Assembly: GCA_036495525.1 (NCBI GenBank)
Contig: DASXMR010000031.1
Coordinates: 1-26,912 of the forward strand
Length of the DNA: 26,912 nucleotides
DNA from: DASXMR01 sp036495525
GTDB taxonomy: Bacteria; Actinomycetota; Actinomycetes; Streptosporangiales; Streptosporangiaceae
Direction: 5' to 3'
The notes beneath the pieces were generated by a model, which saw nothing but the letters and a program-made list of their open reading frames with translations, was not told the DNA's origin and searched no databases. Below, piece after piece: positions 1 to 7,297 of the stretch. Each line of letters opens with the position of its first letter. The stretch's first letter is position 1. The position numbers and the translations under genes were made by a program.

Positions 1-59
1 TTCCGGGCATTGTCCCGCGGGCGGCGGCCGCGAGGCGGTGCCGCTAGGGCTGCCACCGG

Positions 60-75
60 GCCGGGCTAGCCCGGC
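60..75 (-). terminator. short GC hairpin after the butyrobetaine dioxygenase gene
   Basis: A perfect palindrome, GCCGGG-CTAG-CCCGGC, lies 12 bases past the stop codon of the minus-strand oxygenase gene. It has a 6-bp stem with a tetraloop and no T tract, so it is only a weak intrinsic-terminator candidate. Confidence 0.35.
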
Positions 76-87
76 TTGACCGCGCAG

Positions 88-1317
88 TCAGGTCGCCAGC
101 TCGTCCCCGCTGCCATGGCCGGACCCAGGCCCAGCAAGACCGGCCTCGCTGGAGCGCCGCAGCACGGCCAGCGTCGAGGAGACGCCGTCCAGGTCGGCGT
201 AGCAGCCTTGCAGATGACGCTGCCCATGCGCGGCGAAGCCAGTTCGCGCGTGCAGGATCCGGGTGTTGTCAAAGACCAGGCAGTCGCCGGGCGCGAGCTT
301 GAAAGTGAGCATCAGCTCAGGCCTGATCAGGATTTCGGCAAAGGCGCGGTACGCCTGGTAGAACTCGGTCATGTCGTCAGCCGCTGCGCCCGGCCCGGCC
401 CGGAGCGGCTGCAGCGAGCGGCCGTTGTACCGGATCTCGCGGATCCGGCCGCGTGGATCGAGCCCGATCATCGGCCTGGTCGCCCGCAGCTCGGCGGTGG
501 CGTCTGCATAGGCGAAGGTCACCGGAGTGCGGGCCAGCAGCTCGAACGCGGCCAGCCGCTCCGAGCGCAGAATCCCGGCCGCGCCGAACCCGTCCACCAG
601 CCCGGTCTGGCCTCCGTCCGCGGCGTCGGCGAGGCAGTGCAGCAGCTGCACGGTCGGGACGGGATCTCGGTAGGGGTTGTCGGTATGAGGCGCGATGGGC
701 AGCCCGGTGAACGCCAGGTTGGACGCTGCGGCCATGGCCCGCACGTCGAACAGCCGTCCGTAGTTCGTCTCCCGGACGTAGCCCAGAGTTGCGGCTACGC
801 CGAGTACCGTCGCCGGCTCGCATGGCACGCCGCTGAGCAGCATGAAGCCGTCATGCAGCAGCGTGTCGAGGCACTGCGCCCGGCAGCCGGGGCGAGCCAG
901 GTACTCACGCCAGGAGCGGCGCGGCGGACCGTCATGATCGGGGACTGTCCAGATGCGCTTGGCGTCCTCGCTCCGCTCGTCTGTGTCCGGCTCCCGCTGC
1001 GCGAGCAGCCATGATCGGGAGAAGACACTCTCGTGCCCGTCCGGGCCGAACACGACCCGGATGTTGTCCTCGTCTTCCTGTACCGCCGTTAGCCATGCCT
1101 CGGCTGGCTGGTCAGTGATGCTCACCAGCCGCTGCCCGCTGCTGGTGTCCCGGCAGGAAGCGCACTGGCAGTTGTCCCGCAGCCACTGGGCCGGCAGGTC
1201 GCGCAGCAGCTGCCCTGGCTGGTCAGGCAGCCGGGACTCGCCGGCCGCGAGCTGAAGCACACCGCAGCCAGGGTCCCGGCTGGCAGGCCCGCCCCGCGAG
1301 TTCATCACCGCGCTCAC
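88..1317 (-). CDS. gamma-butyrobetaine dioxygenase-like Fe(II)/2-oxoglutarate oxygenase
   Basis: A 409-residue protein with the two-domain layout of gamma-butyrobetaine and trimethyllysine dioxygenases. The N-terminal DUF971-type zinc domain has WLRDNCQCASC at residues 45-55, giving Cys50, Cys52 and Cys55, with His95 in GPDGHESVF as the likely fourth zinc ligand. The C-terminal TauD-like barrel carries the iron motif HTD (His211, Asp213) and a distal His356 in RILHARTGF. The family hydroxylates gamma-butyrobetaine to L-carnitine, or trimethyllysine, using 2-oxoglutarate and O2 in the cytoplasm. The GTG start at 1317 gives MSAVMN; an ATG four codons in (M5) is an alternative. No other carnitine gene is nearby, so the substrate is inferred from family only. 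All metal ligands are present, so it should be active. Confidence 0.88.
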   Translation of the reverse strand: MSAVMNSRGGPASRDPGCGVLQLAAGESRLPDQPGQLLRDLPAQWLRDNCQCASCRDTSSGQRLVSITDQPAEAWLTAVQEDEDNIRVVFGPDGHESVFSRSWLLAQREPDTDERSEDAKRIWTVPDHDGPPRRSWREYLARPGCRAQCLDTLLHDGFMLLSGVPCEPATVLGVAATLGYVRETNYGRLFDVRAMAAASNLAFTGLPIAPHTDNPYRDPVPTVQLLHCLADAADGGQTGLVDGFGAAGILRSERLAAFELLARTPVTFAYADATAELRATRPMIGLDPRGRIREIRYNGRSLQPLRAGPGAAADDMTEFYQAYRAFAEILIRPELMLTFKLAPGDCLVFDNTRILHARTGFAAHGQRHLQGCYADLDGVSSTLAVLRRSSEAGLAGPGSGHGSGDELAT

Positions 1318-1477
1318 CCCGGCTCTTGTCGCCCGAGCTGGCAGATACGCGTCCCAGGGTGACCGGGTACTAAGGGTCGGGCAACTAGCCGCGCATGCCG
1401 TCCTGGCGAGTTTGCGTGGCCGACCACCGGCGCGCTACTGACGTTCATGTGAGCGAACCGCCGGCGTGTCTCGCGGC

Positions 1478-2086
1478 TCATCTGGGCGAGTACAGCCACG
1501 GGTGCTTGAGGTCGAGGAAATCGGGCTCGCCGGCGGACAGCTTGCCCATCTCGTCCATTTGCGCCCTCAGCTCGGGCGGCGGTTCCTTGTGCTCGCCCTC
1601 CCTGGCTGCCTGCTCGGAGGTGAAGTACATGGCCATGGTGTAGGCGCCGCCATCGTGGCCCACCGCCATGCTGCCGAGCACGTCGGGCCGGAACGCCGCC
1701 CATTCGTCCGGGTTCTGGTTCATCAGCTCCTTGGCCCGCTCGGGATCGGTGCCGCGGCCTTGCATGATCTGCACGAACCCGGCCCGGTCGGGATCGCCGG
1801 GCGTGTCCTGGGTGATGTCCTCGCTGTCCTGGAATGACACGTCGCCGGAGAACAGCCTCGAAGTCTCCGACCACCACTGGCTCTGCTCCGGCCGGGCGTC
1901 GTTGCGCCGGGCCGCCTCCGCCGACTCGAACCGGGCCAGGGCGACGAACGTGCCGTCGTCGGTGACCCCCGCCGTGGAGCCCAGCCAGCCAGGCGCGGCC
2001 GGCGCCTGCTGCTGCGACCACCGGTCGAGCGCTGCGTGCACTTGCTCAGGATCCGTTACCTGACCCCGGATAACTTGGACAAACAT
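1478..2086 (-). CDS. tandem dimeric alpha/beta-barrel (ABM-like) protein
   Basis: A 202-residue soluble protein made of two related halves. Each begins with a matching strand-helix unit: FVQVIRGQVTDPEQVHAAL near residue 2 and FVQIMQGRGTDPERAKELM near residue 103. This internal duplication, and the form of the unit, point to a ferredoxin-like dimeric alpha/beta-barrel fold (ABM/EthD type) with two domains fused. Such folds bind haem or small organics or act as monooxygenases, but no catalytic residue is evident, so function is unknown. The ATG at 2086 is preferred because a GGGGGAGG ribosome site lies 6 bases upstream. A longer reading frame to 2110 lacks such a site. It is divergent from the split-barrel protein at 2333. 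Confidence 0.8.
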   Translation of the reverse strand: MFVQVIRGQVTDPEQVHAALDRWSQQQAPAAPGWLGSTAGVTDDGTFVALARFESAEAARRNDARPEQSQWWSETSRLFSGDVSFQDSEDITQDTPGDPDRAGFVQIMQGRGTDPERAKELMNQNPDEWAAFRPDVLGSMAVGHDGGAYTMAMYFTSEQAAREGEHKEPPPELRAQMDEMGKLSAGEPDFLDLKHPWLYSPR

Positions 2087-2322
2087 GACGAGCCTCCCCC
2101 CGTTGCACACATGACTGCGTGTGGCTCTGCTCCCACGCTAAGACCGTCACGCGGCCAGGTCGACGTGAGCACCCCCTATGCGCCGCTTTGCCACCGGGTA
2201 AACACTGGCCCTCCCCGTGACCTCCATCATCGGGCAACGGCGTGGCCGGCCGTGGCGCTGATGGCCCGGTTCCCCTGCACCCGGGCAGGCAGGCAAGGCA
2301 CGTGCCGGGCGCCCGCGGCCCA

Positions 2323-2328
2323 TACTGT
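2323..2328 (+). promoter_or_regulatory. possible -10 element TACTGT of a leaderless promoter
   Basis: TACTGT fits the actinobacterial TANNNT -10 pattern. It ends 4 bases before the ATG at 2333, where no Shine-Dalgarno sequence is present. A leaderless transcript is inferred, although the spacing is slightly short. Confidence 0.3.
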
Positions 2329-2332
2329 GGCC

Positions 2333-2788
2333 ATGGCAGCTTGGCGGGACGTGGAGCAGGCAGAGCCCGAATTCGCGACGCGGGTACGTGAGCTCTTCGA
2401 AGCAGGCAGGCACAAGACGATCGCGACGCTGCGCGCCGACGGCTCGCCGCGGATCTCGGGTATCGAGTGCGAGTTCGCCGGCGGCGAGCTCAGGTTCGGT
2501 TCCATGCCGCAGGCACGCAAGGGTGCGGATCTACGCCGTGATCCGAGGTTCGCCCTGCATGGCCCGTCGTTTCACCCGGAGGAAGGCAAGGAGGCAGCGT
2601 GGCCCGGCGAGGCGAAGATCACCGGCCGGGCTGTACGCACCAGCCCGGACGGCGAAGAGGCTGACGGGGACCTTTTTGTCGCTGACATCTCCGAGGTCGT
2701 CATCACCCGCCTGAACCCTGAGGCGAACAAGATGGTCATCGAGTCATGGACGCCGCAGCAGCAGCTTCGCGTGGTGGAACGCGAATGA
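2333..2788 (+). CDS. pyridoxamine 5'-phosphate oxidase-like split-barrel flavin/F420-binding protein
   Basis: A 151-residue protein with the split beta-barrel signature of the PNPOx/FDOR superfamily. An N-terminal helix (EPEFATRVRELFEAGRHKTI) is followed by ATLRADGSPRISGIECEF, where the DGSPR turn is typical, and then GSMPQARKGADLRRDPRFALH, the cofactor phosphate-binding stretch. Family members bind FMN or coenzyme F420 and reduce small molecules; the exact cofactor cannot be read from sequence. The start at 2333 is chosen because the family fold begins there. The open frame extends 99 codons further 5', but that part overlaps the divergent gene and has no domain character. It stands alone as a transcription unit. 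Confidence 0.82.
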   Translation: MAAWRDVEQAEPEFATRVRELFEAGRHKTIATLRADGSPRISGIECEFAGGELRFGSMPQARKGADLRRDPRFALHGPSFHPEEGKEAAWPGEAKITGRAVRTSPDGEEADGDLFVADISEVVITRLNPEANKMVIESWTPQQQLRVVERE

Positions 2789-2879
2789 CCACGCGCAGGG
2801 CCGCGCCCGTAGCGGCGGGACCGGCAGGGTGCCCATGCCCCACGCTAGGTAACTTTTCGATGGCGTAGCGTCATGCATC

Positions 2880-3737
2880 ATGGCGCAGGGGGAGCGCAGC
2901 GGGGCCGCACGTGACGGGAGGACCGCTCGCGCCAGGGCAGGCGGGTCAGATGCCGCAGCGGATAGCTCCACTGCCCCGGCCCTGGAGGATCGCCAGGCTG
3001 AACGCGGCCGCCGGCGCCGACGCGCGCGGATGCGGCCGGGCAAGATCATCGCTGCGGCGGCACGGTCCGGGCGCCGGTACTGGTGGCAGATCCTCGCTGT
3101 GGCGATTCCCGTCTCGCTGGTCGGGTCGGGACTGGAGATCATCACCGACCACTACGTGGACCCCGCTGACGCACTGATCTCGATAGGCTCCACGCTCGGC
3201 TCGACAGGCATCACGCTGCTCGGCACCGTGCTGCTGTCCGGGTTCGTCTGCCGGCTAGTCGGCGCGGCCGAGCATGGCCGCACCCCGCTGACGCTCCCGC
3301 AGGTAGCGCGCTCAATGCCGTGGTGGCGGCTGGTCGCCGCCGATGTCCTGGTCTCTGTGCTGGTCGTCGTCGGCTTCGTCCTGCTGATCGTGCCTGGCCT
3401 GGTGGCGCTGACACGCCTGGCCGTCACCGGCCCGGTTATCGAGATCGAGCACCGCCGGGTCCTGGCGGCCCTCCGCAGGTCGGCTCGGCTGACCCGCCGG
3501 CACGCGCCCACGGTGCTGCTGCTTGCCACCGCGCCGCTAGTTGTGGTCGCAGAGCTGGAAGCGATCGCCCCGGAGCCAGACAGGGTCAGGGAGATCGCCC
3601 AGTTCCTGCTGATCCGCGGCCTCGCCGAGGGAATCGCCGAGGCCTGCATCGCCGTGCTGCTATGCGAGCTGTGCTTTCATCTGATCGACGCGATGGCGGT
3701 CAAGGAGCAAGGCAAATCAGCAGCTGATCCTTCCTGA
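2880..3737 (+). CDS. polytopic membrane protein (YciC/GPDP-membrane-domain-like)
   Basis: A 285-residue protein. The first ~50 residues are basic and low-complexity (RRRRRARM), followed by about five hydrophobic segments: ILAVAIPVSLVGSGLEII (near 71), a segment near 105-125, LVAADVLVSVLVVVGFVLLIV (near 151), one near 213 and one near 255. The region VPGLVALTRLAVTGPVIEIEHRRVLAALRRS resembles the central part of UPF0259/DUF975-type and GPDP-membrane-domain proteins, whose function is unknown. A possible TAGCGT -10 element lies 8 bases before the ATG, so the message may be leaderless. An internal ATG at 3030 would remove the basic tail and is an alternative start. Confidence 0.7.
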   Translation: MAQGERSGAARDGRTARARAGGSDAAADSSTAPALEDRQAERGRRRRRARMRPGKIIAAAARSGRRYWWQILAVAIPVSLVGSGLEIITDHYVDPADALISIGSTLGSTGITLLGTVLLSGFVCRLVGAAEHGRTPLTLPQVARSMPWWRLVAADVLVSVLVVVGFVLLIVPGLVALTRLAVTGPVIEIEHRRVLAALRRSARLTRRHAPTVLLLATAPLVVVAELEAIAPEPDRVREIAQFLLIRGLAEGIAEACIAVLLCELCFHLIDAMAVKEQGKSAADPS

Positions 3738-3768
3738 CCGCTCTGCTACCATCGCCGCAGCTTGCGGT

Positions 3769-3898
3769 TGCGCCTAGGGTTCCGCGTCAGTTCCGCTACC
3801 GATGGACCACAACCAGGGCTGACGGCCTGGACCGAGCGGCGCCAGGGCCAGCGTGGATGACGGCCCCACACCTTACGGGAGAAAAGCCCCGAGGGCTT
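3769..3898 (+). ncRNA. ykkC-class riboswitch aptamer, most like guanidine-I
   Basis: The conserved blocks of the ykkC aptamer appear in order. CCTAGGGTTCCG (3773-3784) is followed at once by a hairpin with stem CGTCAG (3785-3790) and CTGACG (3819-3824). Next come CTGGACCGAG (3827-3836), a second hairpin (GGGCC 3845-3849 with GGCCC 3862-3866) and ACGGGAGAAAAGCCC (3875-3889). The first and last blocks match the guanidine-I consensus as I recall it. The middle block GGACCGAGCGG has features of both guanidine-I (GGTCCGAGAGG) and the ppGpp/PRPP subtypes (GGACCAAGCGG), so the ligand is not certain. The AAGCCC of the last block can instead pair with GGGCTT at 3893-3898, a possible switching hairpin. 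The first gene downstream is the TauE/SafE-type permease. Confidence 0.78.
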
Positions 3899-3907
3899 CT
3901 ATCGGGC

Positions 3908-3927
3908 TGCCTGCCAGCTGGCGGGCA
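3908..3927 (+). terminator. GC hairpin in the riboswitch leader
   Basis: TGCCTGCC-AGCT-GGCGGGCA forms an 8-bp stem (one G-T pair) just after the aptamer and before the permease start. There is no T tract. It could be part of the expression platform or a factor-dependent stop. Confidence 0.35.
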
Positions 3928-3997
3928 CGATCGAAGGAGTCCTCGTGCTCAGTCCATGCCCACCTGACACGGCCGCCAAGTATCCGAGGGCCGGGCG

Positions 3998-4753
3998 GTG
4001 ACCTCGTTCTTCCAGGCCATGGGCCTGCTGGCGGCCGGGATCGCGGCCGGCGTGGTGGGGACGGCGGGCGGCATCACCTCGCTGGTCTCCTACCCGTCGC
4101 TGCTGGCGGTGGGCGTCCCGGCCCTGACCGCCAGCATCACGAACACCGTCGCGCTGATCGCGTGCTGGCCCGGCGCTGCGCTCGCCTCGTAGGCTGAACT
4201 CGCAGGCAGGGGCGCATGGCTGCTTCGCTGGACGCCGGCCGCGGCCGTGGGCGGTGCCGCCGGATCCGCGCTGCTGCTGGCCACCCCCGCGGGCATCTTC
4301 GCGCGAGTGGTGCCCTACCTGGTCCTGGCTGGCTCGCTGGCACTACTGGCTCAGCCGAGGCTGTCATCGGGCCGTGATCAGCACGGCCGGGCCGCCAGGC
4401 TCGTGCTTCCGCTGGGGATTGTCGCGCTGTCGCTCTACAACGGCTACTTCGGCGCCGGATCCGGGGTCATGACTCTCGCGCTGCTGCTGTTTACCACCGG
4501 CACTCAGCTGCCCGAGGCGAACGCGCTCAAGAACATGCTCATCGGCGCGGCGACGGTCGTGTCCGCTGCCGCGTTCGTCATCTTCGGCTCGGTCGACTGG
4601 TCAGCGGCCGCCCCGCTCGCAGTAGGCATGTTCCTCGGCAGCACGCTCGGGCCGCGCATTGCCCGGCGGCTTCCCGAGGCCGTCCTGCGCTGGCTGATCG
4701 CCATTCTCGGCGCTGCCCTCGCGATCCAGCTATGGCTCAAGCCCGACCTCTGA
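3998..4753 (+). pseudogene. TauE/SafE-family permease interrupted by an in-frame TAG
   Basis: The frame encodes a normal-length TauE/SafE (sulfite/organosulfonate exporter) protein of about 251 residues. It opens with GTG at 3998, behind GAGGG, and starts with GLLAAGIAAGVVGTAGG and NTVALIACWPGAALAS. A TAG at 4190-4192 then interrupts it. Reading on in the same frame gives AELAGRGAWLLRWTPAA and GGAAGSALLL, which is the expected family continuation, and then the second repeat (LYNGYFGAGSGVMTLALLL) to the stop at 4753. No frameshift or other lesion was found. It could be a recent nonsense mutation, two separate polypeptides (GTG restart at 4247), stop readthrough or a sequencing error. It follows the ykkC-class riboswitch, so the original role may have been export of a guanidine-related or other ligand-linked compound. 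Confidence 0.75.
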
Positions 4754-4843
4754 GCGGCCCCGTGCCCGGCCAGCCGGACGATGGCGCCGCGCAAAGCTGG
4801 CCGCATGCCTCGCCCTGATCGCCGGCAGGCTGGTACCGGGTAG

Positions 4844-4867
4844 CGGGACCGATGAGCGTGGGTCCCG
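4844..4867. repeat. inverted repeat CGGGACC / GGTCCCG
   Basis: Seven-base perfect arms with a 10-base spacer lie in the 240-base gap between the permease frame and the next gene. It could be a weak terminator for the permease or an operator for the gene at 4993. Nothing else recognisable was found in the gap. Confidence 0.3.
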
Positions 4868-4992
4868 TCCCGGCTAGCTGCCGGGCCTCGGCCGAGCACG
4901 CAACCGGGCACCCATGCTCAGCCCTCAAGAGGGCAAGATCCGCGGAAGTAGCGTGGCAGTCAGCCGTCCCCCAGCGGATCGGAGGCACACGA

Positions 4993-5490
4993 ATGTCTGA
5001 GGAAATCGGGGCAGGTGGCGGCCGCCTGATCGGCAGGAGCCTGCTCACCCTCGCGAACGCGATCACCGTGGCGGCGCCGTTCGCCGCGGACTGGAACGAC
5101 TCGCACATCTTCAATGACCGCTGGCCGGCGCATGCCCGCTTCCACGGGGTGACGGCGCTGGCCATGTCCAGCACGCTGGCGTCCGCCAACATCGGCTCGC
5201 TCTGGTCTGGCGGCAGCCAGGCCAGGGCGCGGTTTTTCGGGGCAGCAATTCCGATCGCTTACTGGGCTCCCTTCTTCCTGGCCCCTCTGGTTCCCGGCAC
5301 CGCTGTCGACGATCCGCCGAACCCGGTCCGGCGTGTGGCCGGGGTTCCAGTCAGCATGCTCGGGGCAGCGGCCACCACCGCCACGGCCGCCGCCGGCTGG
5401 TTCCTCGACCGCCGCGAGGCGCGCCCCCGGCCGACTGGGGCAGGGCGCACAGCGCACCGCCGTCACAACCAGGGAGATATCGATGACTGA
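4993..5490 (+). CDS. small four-helix membrane protein (DUF6640-like)
   Basis: A 165-residue protein with about four membrane segments: LTLANAITVAAPFAADW (near residue 18), ALAMSSTLASANIGSLW (near 56), FFGAAIPIAYWAPFFLAPLV (near 82) and MLGAAATTATAAAGWFL (near 121). The polar stretch DWNDSHIFNDRWPAHARFH after helix 1 resembles the hallmark N-x-x-H-x-F-N-x-x-W-P-x-H-A-R-F-H of a small uncharacterised membrane family annotated as DUF6640. Function is unknown. The ATG at 4993 is chosen for the GGAGG 8 bases upstream; the frame is open further 5' without a better site. Its TGA overlaps the start of the next gene by 8 bases (ATG at 5483), implying translational coupling. Confidence 0.75.
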   Translation: MSEEIGAGGGRLIGRSLLTLANAITVAAPFAADWNDSHIFNDRWPAHARFHGVTALAMSSTLASANIGSLWSGGSQARARFFGAAIPIAYWAPFFLAPLVPGTAVDDPPNPVRRVAGVPVSMLGAAATTATAAAGWFLDRREARPRPTGAGRTAHRRHNQGDIDD

Positions 5491-5938
5491 TCTTCAGGCC
5501 ATCGCTGACCGCATCGAGATCGAGGCCTTGCGCGGCGAGTTCACCGACGCGGTGATGATGATCGACTACGACCGAGCGGCGTCGCTGTTCACGCCCGACG
5601 GCGCGCTGCGGATGCCAGCGGCCGGGGTCGAGCTCACCAGCCAGGAGGAGATCCGGGCGTTCGGCAGAAAGCGCGATGCGTTCGTGCAGTACCTCATCCA
5701 GACCACGCACCCTGGCACGATCAGGCTCACCGGCGACACCGCGTCCGGCCGCGCTTACCTGTGCGAGCTCATTCGCCTCCGCGACGGCCGCTCGCAGCTG
5801 AACTACGCCGTCTACCACGACCGCTACCAGCGCGCGGCCGACGGCTGGAAGTTCACCGAGAGGGTCTACGAGATCAGGTATCTCGACGAAAGCCCGCTGG
5901 CCGGCTCGGTGCCCGAGGGGAGCGCGGGCGCCCATTGA
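5483..5938 (+). CDS. SnoaL-like (NTF2-fold) protein
   Basis: A 151-residue protein with the NTF2/SnoaL fold pattern. An N-terminal helix (ADRIEIEALRGEFTDAVMMIDYD) is followed by the cone motif AASLFTPDGALRMPAAG and a later GWKFTERVYEIRYLD strand. These proteins act as small-molecule cyclases, isomerases or dehydratases, or as binding domains. The position of a catalytic Asp/His pair cannot be fixed here. The start at 5483 is chosen over the longer frame because AGGGAG sits 6 bases upstream and it overlaps the stop of the membrane protein before it. The two probably form one operon, though no shared function can be inferred. Confidence 0.82.
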   Translation: MTDLQAIADRIEIEALRGEFTDAVMMIDYDRAASLFTPDGALRMPAAGVELTSQEEIRAFGRKRDAFVQYLIQTTHPGTIRLTGDTASGRAYLCELIRLRDGRSQLNYAVYHDRYQRAADGWKFTERVYEIRYLDESPLAGSVPEGSAGAH

Positions 5939-6030
5939 CGTCCCCGCACTCCCCCGGTCACCGCCAGACCGTCTGGCCGCCTGGCCAGGGTCAGCGCCGG
6001 CCGGGCAGCGGCGGCCGGGCCTGCCGGGGA

Positions 6031-6183
6031 TTACCGGTGGGAGCGGCGCGGCCGGAACTTGAACCAGACCAGGACGCCGAGGCCCACCAGCAGCAGCCAC
6101 GGCGAGAACAGGATGTGCACGGCGAGGCCAAGCACGATCAGCGCCACGATGGCGAGGAGGGCCAGGCCGATGATCCCAGGCAT
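6031..6183 (-). CDS. 50-residue hydrophobic membrane protein
   Basis: This is a short gene that is easily missed. ATG at 6183 and stop TAA at 6031 encode 50 residues: a long hydrophobic segment GIIGLALLAIVALIVLGLAV, a short HILFSPW turn, a second segment LLLVGLGVLVWF and a basic tail KFRPRRSHR. GGAG lies 9 bases upstream of the ATG. The design matches the small Streptomyces 'hydrophobic protein'/Lmo0937-like family of two-helix membrane proteins, often linked to stress, whose function is unknown. It is convergent with the SnoaL-like gene. Confidence 0.72.
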   Translation of the reverse strand: MPGIIGLALLAIVALIVLGLAVHILFSPWLLLVGLGVLVWFKFRPRRSHR

Positions 6184-6426
6184 GTGATGTTTCTCCGTTT
6201 CAGGTCAGCGTGCGGTCGCTTGCTTTCGTGTTCCAGGCTGCCGTCCGCGGCTCCCGCCGTCGATCCGGATCAGCCCTGACCACACCCTGGAGTTCGCCCA
6301 GGAGACATCAGGGTCATCCCTGACCGAAGCGCCCGGTGACTTACCCCCCGGCCGATACTCCCCGGCCGAGCCGACGCGCGGCCCGCCCCGATCGGGTGAT
6401 CCGGGACCGGTCCTGGAGGGTCGCGG

Positions 6427-6810
6427 TCAGTTGCTGTCGAACGAGGCGAACATGGCGGGCTCGTAGGAACCGCCCTTTTGATGCACGATGACGGCCATCC
6501 GGTTGGCGGCGTTGATCATGGCGACCGCGCAGACCAGGGTGCCGACCTGGTCGTCGTCGTAATGCTTGCGCACCTGTGCCCAGGTCTGGTCGGACACTCC
6601 CTGGCTGGCGTCGGCGAGCCGGGTGCCCTCCTCGGTCAGCGCCAGCGCCGCCTGCTCTGCCTCGGTGAACACGGTCGACTCGCACCAGGCCGCGACCAGG
6701 CTGAGCCGAAGCGGGGACTCGCCGACCGCCAGCGCCTACTTGGTGTGCAGGTGGCGCAGTTGGGTGCTGTCGCACCGGACGAGCACAAGGTGCCGGCCAG
6801 CCGCTGACTG
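6427..6810 (-). pseudogene. decayed carboxymuconolactone decarboxylase/AhpD-like gene
   Basis: From 6735 down to 6427 the frame reads ALAVGESPLRLSLVAAW, FTEAEQAALALTEEGTRLAD and AVAMINAANRMAVIVHQKGG. This is the C-terminal two thirds of a CMD-family protein. Upstream of a TAG (6736-6738 on the plus strand, seen as CTA) the same frame gives LVLVRCDSTQLRHLHTK. In intact members this is LVKLRxSQxNGCAFCxxMHTK, so the CxxC redox motif has been deleted and the reading frame is stopped. A GTG at 6672 could start an 81-residue product, but it would lack the active site. It lies divergent from an ECF41 sigma fragment, and ECF41 factors typically sit beside CMD-family targets. Confidence 0.75.
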
Positions 6811-6879
6811 TGACAGCGTGCGATGGGACCTGCCGCACCGGTCGGGGATGTCACAGGCAGCGGGGGCCGGCGTCGTGTG

Positions 6880-7251
6880 TGCGGGCACAGCCGAAGGCGA
6901 ACGGGGCCGGGCGATCGAACCGGCGACCTGCAGAGCCTGCTCGATCAGCTCGCGCCCGACGTCGTCCTGCTCGGTGACGGCGGCGGCGTCAAGCAGACCG
7001 TGGTGCGCCCCATCGTCGGGGCCGACCGGGTGGGCCGCCTGCTGGCGCTCGGGCTGACCAGGGTCGCCGGAGCGGCATCGGCCGAGCCGGCACAGGTCAA
7101 CGGCGGCCCGGCGCTGATCATCCGGCTCGACGGGGAGATCGACATCGTCCTCACCGTGCGGATAGACGACGGCCTGATCAGCGGACTGTACGTGGTGCGT
7201 AATCCCGAGAAGCTATCGCACATAGAACGAGAGACCACCGTGAGCCGCTGA
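6880..7251 (+). pseudogene. C-terminal SnoaL-like domain of an ECF41 (SigJ-type) sigma factor
   Basis: The frame ends with features specific to the C-terminal extension of ECF41 sigma factors. These are DLQSLLDQLAPDVVLLGDGGG (the DGGG motif at about 6976), GADRVGRLLALGLTRVAGA, AEPAQVNGGPALIIRLDG and LYVVRNPEKLSHIERETTVSR (the NPDKL-like motif). In this family the extension regulates the sigma domains. Here no sigma-2 or sigma-4 region precedes it; the frame back to 6823 is low-complexity and unlike a sigma factor. About two thirds of the gene is therefore missing at the 5' end. A residual small NTF2-fold protein could still be made, but no ribosome site marks a start. Its partner CMD gene on the other strand is also broken. 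Confidence 0.72.
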
Positions 7252-7297
7252 GCCCCACGCCGCTGGCGCCGGCCGGCGACTGACGAGCGGCAGGGGC
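7252..7297. terminator. bidirectional hairpin between convergent genes
   Basis: GCCCC (7252-7256) and GCCGCT (7259-7264) pair with AGCGGC (7286-7291) and GGGGC (7293-7297). The structure spans the convergent ends of the sigma fragment and the methyltransferase. The loop itself contains GCCGGCCGGC. No T tract. Confidence 0.45.

Noticed and set aside
1..69. Possible C-terminus of a plus-strand gene
   Set aside because: An open frame runs to a TAG at 67-69, but another frame does the same and neither peptide is recognisable in so short a stretch.
4190..6738. Recoding of UAG as a 22nd amino acid
   Set aside because: Two TAG-interrupted genes were seen, but the CMD-like one has also lost its CxxC region, real genes here end in TAG (7297, permease region aside), and no recoding machinery is present.
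6907..6930. tRNA-like GATCGAACC stretch
   Set aside because: No acceptor or anticodon stems could be formed, and the sequence lies in the sigma-fragment frame.
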